Assembly: GCF_007655135.1 (NCBI RefSeq)
Contig: NC_045128.1
Span: 9,672,001 to 9,736,000, forward strand
Direction: 5' to 3'
Length of the DNA: 64,000 nucleotides
Source: Punica granatum
Taxonomy: Eukaryota > Streptophyta > Magnoliopsida > Myrtales > Lythraceae
Shown here: piece by piece, positions 46,483-58,779 of the stretch
How positions within the stretch are numbered: the first letter of the stretch is position 1
How the letters are laid out: each line of letters begins with the position of its first letter
The notes under the pieces: model-generated
The model's database searches: none
Told to the model about the DNA's origin: nothing
Seen by the model: only the letters and a program-made list of their open reading frames with translations
Program-made: the position numbers and the translations under genes

Positions 46483-47461
46483 GAAAAAATATTACTATTC
46501 TAGGAAATAAGAACGAAAAATGTAATGCCAATTCTTTCCAGTTAATGAATAGTTATCTGGAAAGAAATATAATATAAAAAAAGGAACATTATACTGGAAA
46601 GCAAATCATAATTATATAACAATACATATTATAGAATTATTTTATCTACAATATTTGTTTCTACTTGAATGAGTAAAAATCGGATTAAATAAACTTCTAT
46701 ACCTATCTAGATGTCTGGTTTAAGGGGAGCGAAACTCGTAGCAAAGTACAAAAACAATAACACCATAAAGCCAATGGGGGCAGAAGAAGATAATTTCATG
46801 AACAAAAATGATAAATTCAATATAAATATGAACAATTTTATAACTATTTCTGACTCCAAATAATGAGACGAGTGCCCCCCGTGCCCCCCTAAATCCATCT
46901 TTGTGCCTATCATTTGTAAGTCTAGAAACTTTTTACATAATAACAGAAAATGTTGTACTTATAAAGAGAGTATTGAAACACAAAACTCTGTCGAGAGTAC
47001 AGAATTAGACCTATTGATAAACGCTATTCACATGCATGCAAGTTTCACATAAGAGCGGATGTTAGGATTCTACAAGACTTCCAGATTGATTATGGAACCA
47101 TCTAGTTGCTCTCCACGAATTTCACAATTTAATCTCCCGTCAGCATTTATGATCATAAAAGAATTGCATTATGTTTCCTCAAATATGGATTTGAACTTTT
47201 GAGAGGTCTTGAATTTAAAGGGAATTAAATCCTCTATTGCTCCCTCATGGTACCTGTTTCACTACATCAATTCTGTTCCTTGAAATTTTTATGTTGCCCC
47301 TAAAAGTAACAATACGCACCTGCAATTTTCAGTAGAGTTGCCTCCTTATCCCAAAACACAAATCTTGCAAAAATAATTTTCACCAAAGCATGAAGGGAAA
47401 TTGTCATTGTTTTAGGGGAATAACTTCTTCATATACGTCAATATGAAGTAAATACATTAAT
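46483..47461. other. Intergenic region, no gene seen
   Basis: AT-rich DNA. Its right edge (about 47385-47460) resembles 4310-4400. Confidence 0.4.
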
Positions 47462-47819
47462 TCATTTAAGGGATGGTCGTTTGCTATTTCCCTTGAGGCA
47501 GATATTGTAAGCCTCCACACTCCTCTCATATATATTCCCCCTCCATCGATCAAATATCGTGACATGTGAGAGTCCGTAAGCTGTTGTTGTGTTGCACTTC
47601 TCGACCATCTTCCCAAGTTTTGTGCAGCAATTTTTCGTGATATCATTGCGAATATAAAAGACATAGTCGTACACTACCTGTCCACACTCATTAGTTAGTG
47701 TGCGTCCACACTGCCTCAAGAAATTGTAGAGGCCAGATCGGCTTTGCCTCAATCGCAATTGCCCCACATGTTATAAGCAGTATAACGACAGCTAAAAAGT
47801 GGTTGTCCTTTTTCGCCAT
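47462..47819 (-). pseudogene. Small secreted prolamin-like (ECA1/EC1-type) cysteine-rich protein, frame broken after the signal peptide
   Basis: From ATG 47819 (- strand) one frame gives MAKKDNHFLAVVILLITCG followed by AIAIEA, a clear signal peptide with a lysine-rich start and a hydrophobic core; it stops soon after at WTHTN. In a second frame, from about 47767 to 47462, comes a cysteine-rich domain: NFLRQCGRTLTNECGQ, YVFYIRNDITKNCCTKLG, KMVEKC, AYNIC. The spacing C...C...CC...C fits the prolamin-like family, whose members include egg-cell signals and other reproductive-tissue peptides. One inserted or lost base between about 47735 and 47790 would explain the break. It may be a pseudogene, a consensus error, or a gene with an unseen tiny intron. 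Confidence 0.55.
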
Positions 47820-50421
47820 TGCTTGTTTGAATCTCTCGTTAACCACTCTAATGGAATTATATACACATATATCACATATTTTCTATATCATTATCGAAGA
47901 AAGCCTCCAAATGATTCAGTTGATTTTGAGGAGTAATGGTTACGTTAATAGCTTACTGTTATTATCTTTCACATCATGATTGATTCCTAATATTAATACT
48001 AGAATTCCTTTTTTTCTTTTTCTTTTTGTGAATCTTGGTATCCGGAAACTCAATTGAATCCGAAGAATCCAATCGAGCCGGGACGGCTCACTAACAGGTA
48101 AAACTCTCTCAGTATGGACTTTCAGAATTTCTTTTTTTTGGATAAGTGATATACTATTAGAAATTGAAACATCTATAACTGTAGAATCTCTTAAATCATT
48201 GCGGACAGTTACATGTTGTTAGAGAAATTAATTTAAAGACCCCATTAGCAAGTTGAAATGACTTGAAAGATGAATGAAATTGAAAATGTCAAAGTTCCCT
48301 CCCGAAGCAATCTCTTATACTAGTGGACAGTCAGATTAGTACTTTTATCTACACTTCCCCCAATTAGATCTACACTATCCCCCGATGTACTTCTAGTTTG
48401 TTTAAATATATTGTGCTAACTAGGAAGTATCTCGACCTGTTCCGAAGTCGTTCGTTACCCATACAAGTGCAATCGGCTAAAACAACGCTAGTGGGTGACA
48501 AGAATATAATCCCAACTAATTTCATGTCCCCATCTCAATCCAAGATCGATCATAATATAACATGCTGTCGTAGCTGAAAAATAATAGATTCTCTCTTCGT
48601 AGATAAAGATAAGGGTTGACAAGTATGATTCCTGGAGGAAGGTATAACTTGGTGTGATTCAACAATGCTATTGTGATACGGAGAATCCTGCACGTATATG
48701 GACAATGTTGTTTGCGACGTAATACATCAGCATCGCATCAAGACATGATGTAAGTGGCAGAAGATCGATCCCTCCTGCAAATCTCGCATTAATATGGTAG
48801 CTGTGTCACAAAGCAAAGATTGAATAATGCTCGTTAAGTAATGGCGTCCATGTGTTTGGGTTCATCCGAACCCTACCCAATTTGGCTTTGATAATTAGCT
48901 CGATTATGACAGGTAATAAATCACGTTTTTATCCGAATTAGATTCAAAACCTCAACAATTGGTCGTGATTTTCCCGTAGAGAGATTCTATCGGTTATATG
49001 AAGGGTGGCGTAAAGGCTTGCATATGTTTTGGCACTCATTTAAGTAACTCGAGTTCACATTTTAGCTGAGGTTGTCTTTTTCTCCAAAATTTAATATGGT
49101 CTCAAATATTGATTTCGATTATACTCACCTGCTCATTTATCCATCCCACCATCATCGTCCTAACAAATTTGAAATTATTTCTGCACTCCTAGTCACCTTC
49201 ATATGTGTACGTATGATGTACAAGAGGCTAATATTCACAAATATCGACCCATGCCAACCAATTCTTAGCTAAATCAAATTACAAGCATGCACCATTAGGA
49301 GAATAGTTAATAAGGTCTAAGTTTGTCAATGATCGATGTCTACAAGAGATTCGAATGCCATCTCTAGCCAAAAGGAGAAAAAAAAAAAAGAAAAGGAGAA
49401 TCTGGTTCCTAAAGAAGTTAAATTAATTCTTTTATTTTCAACTATTTATTTATTTGGGAAGAGTACTTATTTTCTGGAATCTGATCTTCCAAGTTTTGGG
49501 GGGTTAAAGACGGATGATCCTCATCATGATCTCATGAGCCACTTGCTTGCTAGCATGGATTTGATTCTTGTTATTCGCTCGGACTTCTCCATATCTTTGT
49601 ACGTGCTTCTTGATGTGGCGCGAAACACGACGACCTACCAAAGACATGCCACATTACATGTACATTTTTTTATTAAAAAAAACTCATGGATCTATACAAA
49701 GAAAATAAAAAGTTAAATAAATTATAAATACAGATAATTTCACTGATAAAAAATTAAATCTGAAATCTCTTTCATTTTCAAACAATAACATGTAATGGTA
49801 CATGCCCCTTCTCTGCGTGTTCATTTTATTTATTCAATCTGTTGCAGTGAGTTCTTCCATGCTGACACCACTAATTAAAATGCTCATGTTAAACTTAAAT
49901 TAAATATGTAAATCTGGAGAAATAATTAACACCCAGTATAGTATCATTATGACACTCGACGCCCGCAACCAAGAATTTATGGATTTGATTCACATCCAAT
50001 AAAATTCTCGTGCCTCTTCATTTTTCTCTTTTCTTTCCTTTAATCGATCTATGAATTTCACTTGTAATCGAAGAGAACCATATAAATTTGGATGCAGCTT
50101 CATTCTTATTTAAAAAAAAAAAGGTCATATAGTTTGACCGATATCTTAAAATATAAAGTCAAAATATTTTTGCCATTTGAACAGCTAAAGATCATGAAAA
50201 TTGTTACCCAACTATGGAGTTATTGAGAGATCATCCCTTAGCCAAAAGAGATTTTGAGACTAGCTCTCTGCGTGTACGATATGTTTTGTTGACCAGCCCG
50301 AATGTTTCGATCCTACTTGTATTTCATTTTCTTTTTCCTTTCCCCTTATAATAATAAATGCTAATAGTTTTCAGTAGGGGGAATATATAAATGAGTCAGA
50401 TTGCATGCAATCATGTAAATT
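47820..50421. other. Intergenic region containing the right copy of the old segmental duplication
   Basis: About 48040-48130 is a member of the dispersed repeat seen at 7290. About 49480-50421 is related to 21390-22850. No gene is supported; short frames such as 49336-49716 have no recognisable product. Confidence 0.45.
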
Positions 50422-50718
50422 ATTTTTTGTGTGATACCATGGTTATCTAATTAGCATCATAAATTGAGTACACTCAATTAGCTAAGTGAAATAGAAATTA
50501 CCGCTAATTTTAAGTGTGGTCAAAGTAAATGCAGGCTGCAGGGTCAACTATATTTAGCTTTGTTTTTCCCATTGGAGATTGTCAAAGTGCACAATAAAAA
50601 TTTTCGTCAGAAGATCTTATTCTTCATGATATGCCTTCTATAATTTCAACAGAAAACTTGGACCACCATATACCTCAACTGCACGTGAAAATTAACTTAA
50701 CTGCACATTTTTTTTCAA

Positions 50719-51040
50719 GGGGTATTTACATAAAATAGCCCATGATTTGTCCATTTTGTTAAATTTATCATATGTTTTTTTTGTCAAATCTATCACATGG
50801 TTTACTTTTTATATCAAATCTATCCCGGCGTTATATTTTCCGTCGACATCTAACGGCTGTGGTGACGTGGCGCCTACGTGGCAAGTGTGGCCCACTATCT
50901 CTCCACGTGCCACATCAGCACGGCCGTTAGATGTTGACGGAAAAGATAATGCCGAGATAGATTTGATGCAAAAAGTAAACCATGGGATAGATTTGACCAA
51001 AAAAAAGCATAGGATAGATTTGACGAAACGGACAAACCAT
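50719..51040. mobile_element. Truncated Mutator-type MITE in duplication unit 1
   Basis: Starts GGGGTATTTACATAAAATAG like the left end of 43437-43780 and follows it through the palindromic centre, but ends at ACAAACCAT, about 30 bp short of a complete right terminus. The truncation is shared with the copy at 53902-54223, so it predates the duplication. Confidence 0.8.
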
Positions 51041-52480
51041 ATCGACTAATAGAGATCAAGCCGTGTCGACTCACTGGAGGATAATCTCTCTCAGTATGGA
51101 TTTTTTCTATCCACAAAATTCGATCCTAAGAATTTACTCAGGGAAAACGAGTGCTGAAACACTTGAACCAATCTACGTCAATTCACCAATGAAATTTAGT
51201 GGCTTATTTATTCCACTTTATTTTCTAATTTTATAATATGTATATAGAGAGAACAAATCAATTAAAAATTTAAGACAAGACCATGTATATAAATTTAGTT
51301 AGTAAATATAATTCAACATCAATTCAGCGGAGTGATTAATGGAGTTTTCTTAAGCTGATAATGACGGAAACTGTTTCCCGTTCCCATATTGTGCGCATGT
51401 TTTCTTGTTCCCACTATTGTGCGCATGTTTACGCTGAAGCCCCAAAATCAAAAGCCAAACAGGGCAAACCGCGTGGCAGCGCCGCTGCAAATTTCACGGA
51501 CAGACGGACAATGGTAATAAATCAACTATTTATTTATTTTAAGGTTGACCCTTTTTTGGTTTGCCCCCCTAGTTTTGACGAATCTTTCAAGTTTCCCCTG
51601 AAAATTGCATCTTATGTTCTGATCCCCATTATGCAATGGGACTTGCACACACTAGCCATGGTATTAAAGAGGAAAAGCAACGCCAATTTAATCTCTAATT
51701 AATAGTTCCTTTAATGAGGGACAGTAGGCAAAACAATGAGATAATACTCATGAGAGAAATTACTCGTAAATAAACTCTTGTCAACCGTGCGATTCATTAA
51801 TATTATTGTTGATATAATTTTTAACGAACAAAAATATGAAGATGTTAACGGGAATTGACTTATTCTTACGAATTTCAACTATACTCCATTATAGCCAATC
51901 CCAAAGTATTTATTCCGGAAGGCGTGGCATTTTGTGAATCTTGTGCTAAAATTAACTTAATCCGAAATGGTGTAGTCTATCTTTGCTGAAACAAGAGTTT
52001 CTAATCGCGGTCGCAAAAACCAACACATTGTGCAATCATCCTCAGGCAATGACCCGTGCATATGGTAGCATAGAAAAGTCATAACACCAGTTCATAATTT
52101 CAAGCAGTCTTTCCAATAAACCTCAATCGGGTACGCATGAAACGCACAAAGATCATATAGTGTTGATGGGGCTAAGATTAACCCTTGTCTGGTGAGCCAG
52201 GTTGAGGGCATAATTCTTGTACATTGATTGGCAGCTAAGCTTATGCATGGTGGAAAGGCTTATATAATGATACCTAGTGAAGTTTAAGGGGCAATATGTC
52301 AAAAACACCGATTCTTTCAGGTGGAAGAAAGAACAATGGAAAATTTTTCGGGGAGAGAGACAAAGATAACAATATATTTCTTCAAAGGACACACTCATGG
52401 AAGTTTCCAAATTCCTCAGCAGCATCTCTCTTTAGACCACACGCCTATCTTCCATGTCCATCCTTTTCATCCTTCTCACC

Positions 52481-52487
52481 TATAAAA
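52481..52487 (+). promoter_or_regulatory. TATA box of GGP copy B
   Basis: TATAAAA within CTCACCTATAAAACACGCC, about 185 bases upstream of the ATG. It is identical in copy C (55666-55672) and, as CCTATAAGAAACGCC, recognisable in copy D (about 62093). Confidence 0.6.
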
Positions 52488-52668
52488 CACGCCATTCATT
52501 CTTCAAATCTCTGCACCGAAATTGAACAAAACATCACACTGATCTTCTCTTAATCCGTTGCGGAGTATCGTTATATTCTTCGGTTTATATAGCTTCGTCG
52601 TTCTTTCTCATCACCAGCTCCAAAATTTATTGGTGCGGAGGATTTTCCCCACGAAAGACCGGGAGACC

Positions 52669-53605
52669 ATGACAGTTATAGCTGCTCATCAAGTGGAGTC
52701 GAAGAGATACGCGCTGTTGCTTGCGGCGAGGGACTCCGACTATGTCAAGAAAGTATATGGAGGCTACTTCAATGTCTTTGTCTCCGCCTTTGCAGAAGAA
52801 GGTAATGCTTTAGTGCCGCTACTCGTGCTTGGCGCTTGCACAATCCACTCGAGTTCTTAAACGAATCACGACCAGAAAATAACAGGAAAAAATACGGGAA
52901 GATGTAATTTTAAAGTATACTTACAATGAGGTGTTTTTTGGGTAAAAAAACAGGGGAGAGGTGGGATCTGTACAGAGTGGTGGAAGGGGAGTCCCGGAGA
53001 TGAGCGAGCTGGACAAGTATGACGGCTTTATAGTGAGCGGAAGTCCTTACGACGCCTACGGGAATGATTACTGGACATCAAGCTCTGCTTCCTCCTCCAG
53101 ACTCTATTTGTGATGGAGAAGAAAGTCCTCGGTGTTTGCTTCGGCCACCAGGTGCTGTGCAGGGTACTGGGGGGCAAAGTCGGGAAGTCATACACGGGAT
53201 GGGACATCGGCCTCAGGAAAGTGAGGATAGTGAAGGACTGCTTGCTCAGCGACTTTCTGGAACAAGACCAACAAGAAGAAGAAGCTGCAGCAATCCCGAA
53301 ATCGCTCACCATAATAGAGTGTCATCAGGATGAGGTGTGGGAAGTCCCTTCGGGGGTGCTGAGATCATCGCCTTCTCTGAGAAAACCAGCATCGAGATGT
53401 TTGCGTTCGGCGAACACATTATGGGCATCCAGGGGCATCCCGAGTACCCAAGGATATCCTTTGCAACCTCATCGACCGCCTCCTCAGCAATGGCTGCATC
53501 GAAAAAGGTTTTGCTGAGAATGCAAAGTTGGCCTTGGAATATCGGAACCGGAACCGGAAATGCTGGGAAAGGATCTGCAGAATCTTCCTCAAAGGCAGGA
53601 GATGA
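52669..53605 (+). pseudogene. GGP copy B: gamma-glutamyl peptidase-like gene, several frameshifts
   Basis: Exon 1 is 52669-52801 and exon 2 would be 52954-53605, as in copy C. Exon 1 ([20 protein letters not shown]...) is intact. Exon 2 carries small indels relative to copy C: one base lost near 52992 (GGAGTCCC for GGAGTTCCC), one near 53075 (TGGACATC for TGGATCATC), two gained near 53355 (a G-run), one lost near 53449 (TACCCAAGG for TACACCAAGG), and one lost and one gained near 53537-53552. The GVCFGHQ nucleophile motif survives, but the reading frame does not. Either it died very recently or these are uncorrected consensus errors. Confidence 0.85.
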
Positions 53606-53901
53606 TTTTTTGTGTGATACCATGGTTATCTAATTAGCATCATAAATTGAGTACACTCAATTAGCTAAGTGAAATAGAAATTACCGCTAATTTTAAGTGT
53701 GGTCAAAGTAAATGCAGGCTGCAGGGTCAACTATATTTAGCTTTGTTTTTCCCATTGGAGATTGTCAAAGTGCACAATAAAAATTTTCGTCAGAAGATCT
53801 TATTCTTCATGATATGCCTTCTATAATTTCAACAGAAAACTTGGACCACCATATACCTCAACTGCACGTGAAAATTAACTTAACTGCACATATTTTTTCA
53901 A

Positions 53902-54223
53902 GGGGTATTTACATAAAATAGCCCATGATTTGTCCGTTTTGTTAAATCTATCATATGTTTTTTTTGTCAAATCTATCACATGGTTTACTTTTTATATCAA
54001 ATCTATCCCGGCGTTATATTTTCCGTCGACATCTAACGGCTGTGGTGACGTAGCGCCTACGTGGCAAGTGTGGCCCACTATCTCTCCACGTGCCACATCA
54101 GCACGGCCGTTAGATGTTGACGGAAAAGATAACGCCGAGATAGATTTGATACAAAAAGTAAACCATGGGATAGATTTGACCAAAAAAAAGCATAGGATAG
54201 ACTTGATGAAACGGACAAACCAT
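53902..54223. mobile_element. Truncated Mutator-type MITE in duplication unit 2
   Basis: Same boundaries as 50719-51040. About seven bases differ between the two, all transitions. Confidence 0.8.
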
Positions 54224-55665
54224 ATCGACTAATAGAGATCAAGCCGTGTCGACTCACTGGAGGATAATCTCTCTCAGTATGGATTTTTTCTATCCACAAA
54301 ATTCGATCCTAAGAATTTACTCAGGGGAAACGAGTGCTGAAACACTTGAACCAATCTACGTCAATTCACCAATGAAATTTAGTGGCTTATTTATTCCACT
54401 TTATTTTCTAATTTTATAATATGTATATAGAGAGAACAAATCAATTAAAAATTTAAGACAAGACCATGTATATAAATTTAGTTAGTAAATATAATTCAAC
54501 ATCAATTCAGCGGAGTGATTAATGGAGTTTTCTTAAGCTGATAATGACGGAAACTGTTTTCCCGTTCCCACTATTGTGCGCATGTTTCTTGTTCCCACTA
54601 TTGTGCGCATGTTTACGCTGAAGCCCAAAATCAAAAGCCAAACAGGGCAAACCGCGTGGCAGCGCCGCTGCAAATTTCACGGACAGACGGACAATGGTAA
54701 TAAATCAACTATTTATTTATTTTAAGGTTGACCCTTTTTTGGTTTGCCCCCCTAGTTTTTGACGAATCTTTCAAGTTTTCCCCTGAAAATTGCATCTTAT
54801 GTTCTGATCCCCATTATGCAATGGGACTTGCACACACTAGCCATGGTATTAAAGAGGAAAAGCAACGCCAATTTAATCTCTAATTAATAGTTTCCTTTAA
54901 TGAGGGACAGTAGGCAAAACAATGAGATAATACTCATGAGAGCAATTACTCGTAAATAAACTCTTGTCAACCGTGCGATTCATTAATATTATTGTTGATA
55001 TAATTTTTAACGAACAAAAATATGAAGATGTTAACGGGAATTGACTTATTCTTACGAATTCAACTATACTCCATTATAGCCAATCCCAAAGTATTTATTC
55101 CGGAAGGCGTGGCATTTTGTGAATCTTGTGCTAAAATTAACTTAATCCGAAATGGTGTAGTCTATCTTTGCTGAAACAAGAGTTTCTAATCGCGGTCGCA
55201 AAAACCAACACATTGTGCAATCATCCTCAGGCAATGACCCGTGCATATGGTAGCATAGAAAAGTCATAACACCAGTTCATAATTTCAAGCAGTCTTTCCA
55301 ATAAACCTCAATCGGGTACGCATGAAACGCACAAAGATCATATAGTGTTGATGGGGCTAAGATTAACCCTTGTCTTGGTGAGCCAGGTTGAGGGCATAAT
55401 TCTTGTACATTGATTGGCAGCTAAGCTTATGCATGGTGGAAAGGCTTATATAATTGATACCTAGTGAAGTTTAAGGGGCAATATGTCAAAAACACCGATT
55501 CTTTCAGGTGGAAGAAAGAACAATGGAAAATTTTTCGGAGAGAGACAAAGATAACAATATATTTCTTCAAAGGACACACTCATGGAAGTTTCCAAATTCC
55601 TCAGCAGCATCTCTCTTTAGACCACACGCCTATCTTCCATGTCCATCCTTTTCATCCTTCTCACC

Positions 55666-55672
55666 TATAAAA
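55666..55672 (+). promoter_or_regulatory. TATA box of GGP copy C
   Basis: TATAAAA, about 190 bases upstream of the ATG at 55856. The surrounding 300 bp is conserved in copy B and, with more changes, in copy D (TTCCAAATTCCTC, AGCATCTCTCTTTAGA, CGCCATTCATTC), which points to a shared core promoter. Confidence 0.6.
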
Positions 55673-55855
55673 CACGCCATTCATTCTTCAAATCTCTGCA
55701 CCGAAATTGAACAAAACATCACACTGATCTTCTCTTAATCCGTTGCGGAGTATCGTTATATTCTTCGGTTTATATAGCTTCGTCGTTCTTTCTCATCACC
55801 AGCTCCAAAATTTATTGGTGCGGAGGAGATTTTCCCCACGAAAGACCGGGAGACC

Positions 55856-56794
55856 ATGACAGTTATAGCTGCTCATCAAGTGGAGTCGAAGAGATACGCG
55901 CTGTTGCTTGCGGCGAGGGACTCCGACTATGTCAAGAAAGTATATGGAGGCTACTTCAATGTCTTTGTCTCCGCCTTTGCAGAAGAAGGTAATGCTTTAG
56001 TGCCGCTACTCGTGCTTGGCGCTTGCACAATCCACTCGAGTTCTTAAACGAATCACGACCAGAAAATAACAGGAAAAAATACGGGAAGATGTAATTTTAA
56101 AGTATACTTACAATGAGGTGTATTTTTTGGTAAAAAAACAGGGGAGAGGTGGGATCTGTACAGAGTGGTGGAAGGGGAGTTCCCGGAGATGAGCGAGCTG
56201 GACAAGTATGACGGCTTTATAGTGAGCGGAAGTCCTTACGACGCCTACGGGAATGATTACTGGATCATCAAGCTCTGCTTCCTCCTCCAGACTCTATTTG
56301 TGATGGAGAAGAAAGTCCTCGGTGTTTGCTTCGGCCACCAGGTGCTGTGCAGGGTACTGGGGGGCAAAGTCGGGAAGTCATACACGGGATGGGACATCGG
56401 CCTCAGGAAAGTGAGGATAGTGAAGGACTGCTTGCTCAGCGACTTTCTGGAACAAGACCAACAAGAAGAAGAAGCTGCAGCAATCCCGAAATCGCTCACC
56501 ATAATAGAGTGTCATCAGGATGAGGTGTGGGAAGTCCCTTCGGGTGCTGAGATCATCGCCTTCTCTGAGAAAACCAGCATCGAGATGTTTGCGTTCGGCG
56601 AACACATTATGGGCATCCAGGGGCATCCCGAGTACACCAAGGATATCCTTTGCAACCTCATCGACCGCCTCCTCAGCAATGGCTGCATCGAAAAAGGTTT
56701 TGCTGAGAATGCAAAGTTGGCCTTGGAAATATCGGAACCGGACCGGAAATGCTGGGAAAGGATCTGCAGAATCTTCCTCAAAGGCAGGAGATGA
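55856..56794 (+). CDS. GGP: GGP copy C: gamma-glutamyl peptidase-like class I glutamine amidotransferase (intact)
   Basis: Exons 55856-55988 and 56142-56794 (GT-AG intron of 153 bp) give 261 residues, near the ~250 usual for plant GGPs. The start is fixed by the ATG before [19 protein letters not shown], matching the family N-terminus. Class I GATase features: [13 protein letters not shown] loop, nucleophile Cys107 in GVCFGHQV, and His206/Glu208 in GIQGHPEY; the C-terminus [11 protein letters not shown] is typical. Plant GGPs act in the cytosol, removing gamma-glutamyl from glutathione and glutathione conjugates (glutathione recycling; glucosinolate and camalexin-type pathways where present). 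No signal or targeting peptide is seen. It is the only copy of the four with a fully open frame, so it probably carries the function of the cluster; the substrate is inferred from the family only. Confidence 0.9.
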
Positions 56795-56980
56795 TAGAGG
56801 GGTTTTCCCCTTAAGCTTTTTTACTATGCTTAATTTTTTTGGGAAATATGTATAGGGTTTCCTTCTAATTATGCAACTTGATCCACTAACCTGGCTTGGT
56901 TAGCAAAAATGATGTACTCACTTATGTTGATATATAAATAATAACATTAACATCAAAGAATATATACGTGTATCAAGAGA

Positions 56981-57127
56981 GGGTGTAACGCAGTAGCATA
57001 CCTCTCACTTGGTAACCAAGAAATCATAGGTTCGACACTCAATGGGATTATCCGTGCCTCTTTATTATATAATTAGGATTTCTATTTCAATGTAATTAGG
57101 CCCATAGGCTCCCTTGTAATCAAAATA
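56981..57127 (+). mobile_element. tRNA-derived SINE, + strand
   Basis: Head GGGTGTAACGCAGTAGCAT (A-box region) and CATAGGTTCGACACTC (B-box region), then CCTCTTTATTA, ATTAGGATTTCTATTTC and CCCTTGTAATCAAAA. It belongs to the family at 10741 and 15922. The poly(A) tail is short and no clear target duplication was found. Confidence 0.6.
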
Positions 57128-58779
57128 TATATGTATATATGTGTGTGTGAATAACCAAAAATAAATTATAATATCGAAAAAGAATATATATGCCTATATA
57201 TTACAAAGTGTTAGAAAAGACAGTTAGAATATTTTTTTTTCCCCTTAAGCTGTGCTTTAAGGAGATTATGCATGCATGTATATGTCAGCCTCATGAAGGA
57301 AGCCAATTTTGGGATAGAAACCATTAAGGATACTATATGAGCACGTGCCATTTTTTTTTTCAAGTATGATTACCTATGGAACAATAGTAATAAGTACTAC
57401 AAAAATGTCTTATATGTTATGTTGAGTTTATCATTTTCTAATAAAATTATTTTAATTATTATGTTTGTAAGTGCGCGATATTAGGATATCATCGACATGC
57501 ACATAACATGCATGTATATATGCACATGAAGCAGCTCGATTTGATCACGACCCGATTTGCAAATATGTGCAAGGATATGGATCTGTATTTTTTGTTGATA
57601 AATCATGGTCAATCTTGAAGTGGTAGGGAATCTAGGGATACTATTAGATCTTTTACAATAATTAGTACAATGTGAATAAAGGTGTTTTCTTTCCTTTCTT
57701 TCGATCTCTGGCATGACATAGAATTGTGCTAATTCGTCGAAAACATGCTACTTAGGATTGATTCCTTGCTAGGCAAAGTGTATACCATAGAATAGAATAT
57801 TGGCAAGCTTTCTATCCTGAATAAATTGTTAGGCAAGTTGAATAGATATTAGATTCACATTGCAATAAAGGACTTTATTATTCCAATTCTTCATGATGAA
57901 ATTGCGTGTTTTCAATTTGATATTGGTTCCTTAACGAGACAAGTTTTTCAGATTTAATATTTTAAACTAATTACGTCCGAGATGACAGCTCTTCTTTTTT
58001 TTTTTTAAATTACGGAAGATGACCGCTTTTTCAATATGCCTTATTTCCCGTCTAGAAGAAATACGTATTTAACTTCCAAAGAATAGGACATAATCAAGTC
58101 GAACCAAGTCCGATCGGGTATATATGGTACGGGGTCTGCGACAATTTGAGCTGTGACTTCACTCAAAATTTTGTTAATCAAGGTCGAGCTCGACCAAGCT
58201 TGACCATCCAAACTGGATCGAGCTGGAGCTGAAGGTCGCTGCAGCTATTTCTTTCTCATCTCTCTTTCCTGACTACAAAAATTAGGCTATTCCTTTTAAG
58301 AAAAAGGAGGGTCCACGTTACACTATGAGATTTTCTTTTTCATTCTGTACCAACGAATTTCGATTAATTCAATTCGAGCTAGTCGATAATAAGAAGATAA
58401 ATCTCTCCGACATGAGAATTAGTTTTAGCCAATAAATTAAAGACAGACAGCAGTTGCGGGAAAAAGTTGAACCCTCCCTTTGGAAGACAATGTTGCATAC
58501 TAAAAACAAGGGCTGCCCATCACATTGGTGACTGATAGGTAATTGTTTGCCCACATGTATGAACGGTCTTATTATGGTTAAACAATGCTTAATCTCTTTA
58601 AGTACGTGTTTCCAATGCTTCCGACATCATCTTTGATTACACCAATTCTCTGGAAATTAATGATCATGTCTGTAATTAGATTTTTCTTTAAACTATTTCT
58701 TAATTAGTACACTTTTCTAGAAATTGTTAAAAGCAAAACGAAATTTAACAGTTGGCTCTCAGGATATAGAATATAGAGA
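57128..58779. other. Intergenic region, no gene seen
   Basis: AT-rich DNA after copy C and the SINE. No conserved protein, RNA gene or bounded element is visible. Confidence 0.4.

Larger units (their letters stand above)
50422..53605 (+). repeat. Tandem duplication, unit 1 (~3.18 kb)
   Basis: This unit and 53605-56794 are near-identical and directly adjacent. Unit 1 ends exactly at the GGP stop codon (GGAGATGA) and the next base is the start of unit 2 (TTTTTTGTGTGATACC). By eye about ten substitutions separate the units, against many 1-3-bp indels. Each unit holds a truncated MITE, intergenic DNA, a promoter and a two-exon GGP gene. Confidence 0.95.
53605..56794 (+). repeat. Tandem duplication, unit 2 (~3.19 kb)
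   Basis: Near-identical to 50422-53605. Homology ends at the copy C stop codon; TAGAGGGG after it is unique. The junction has at most one or two bases of shared sequence, so repair without long homology is likely. Confidence 0.95.
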
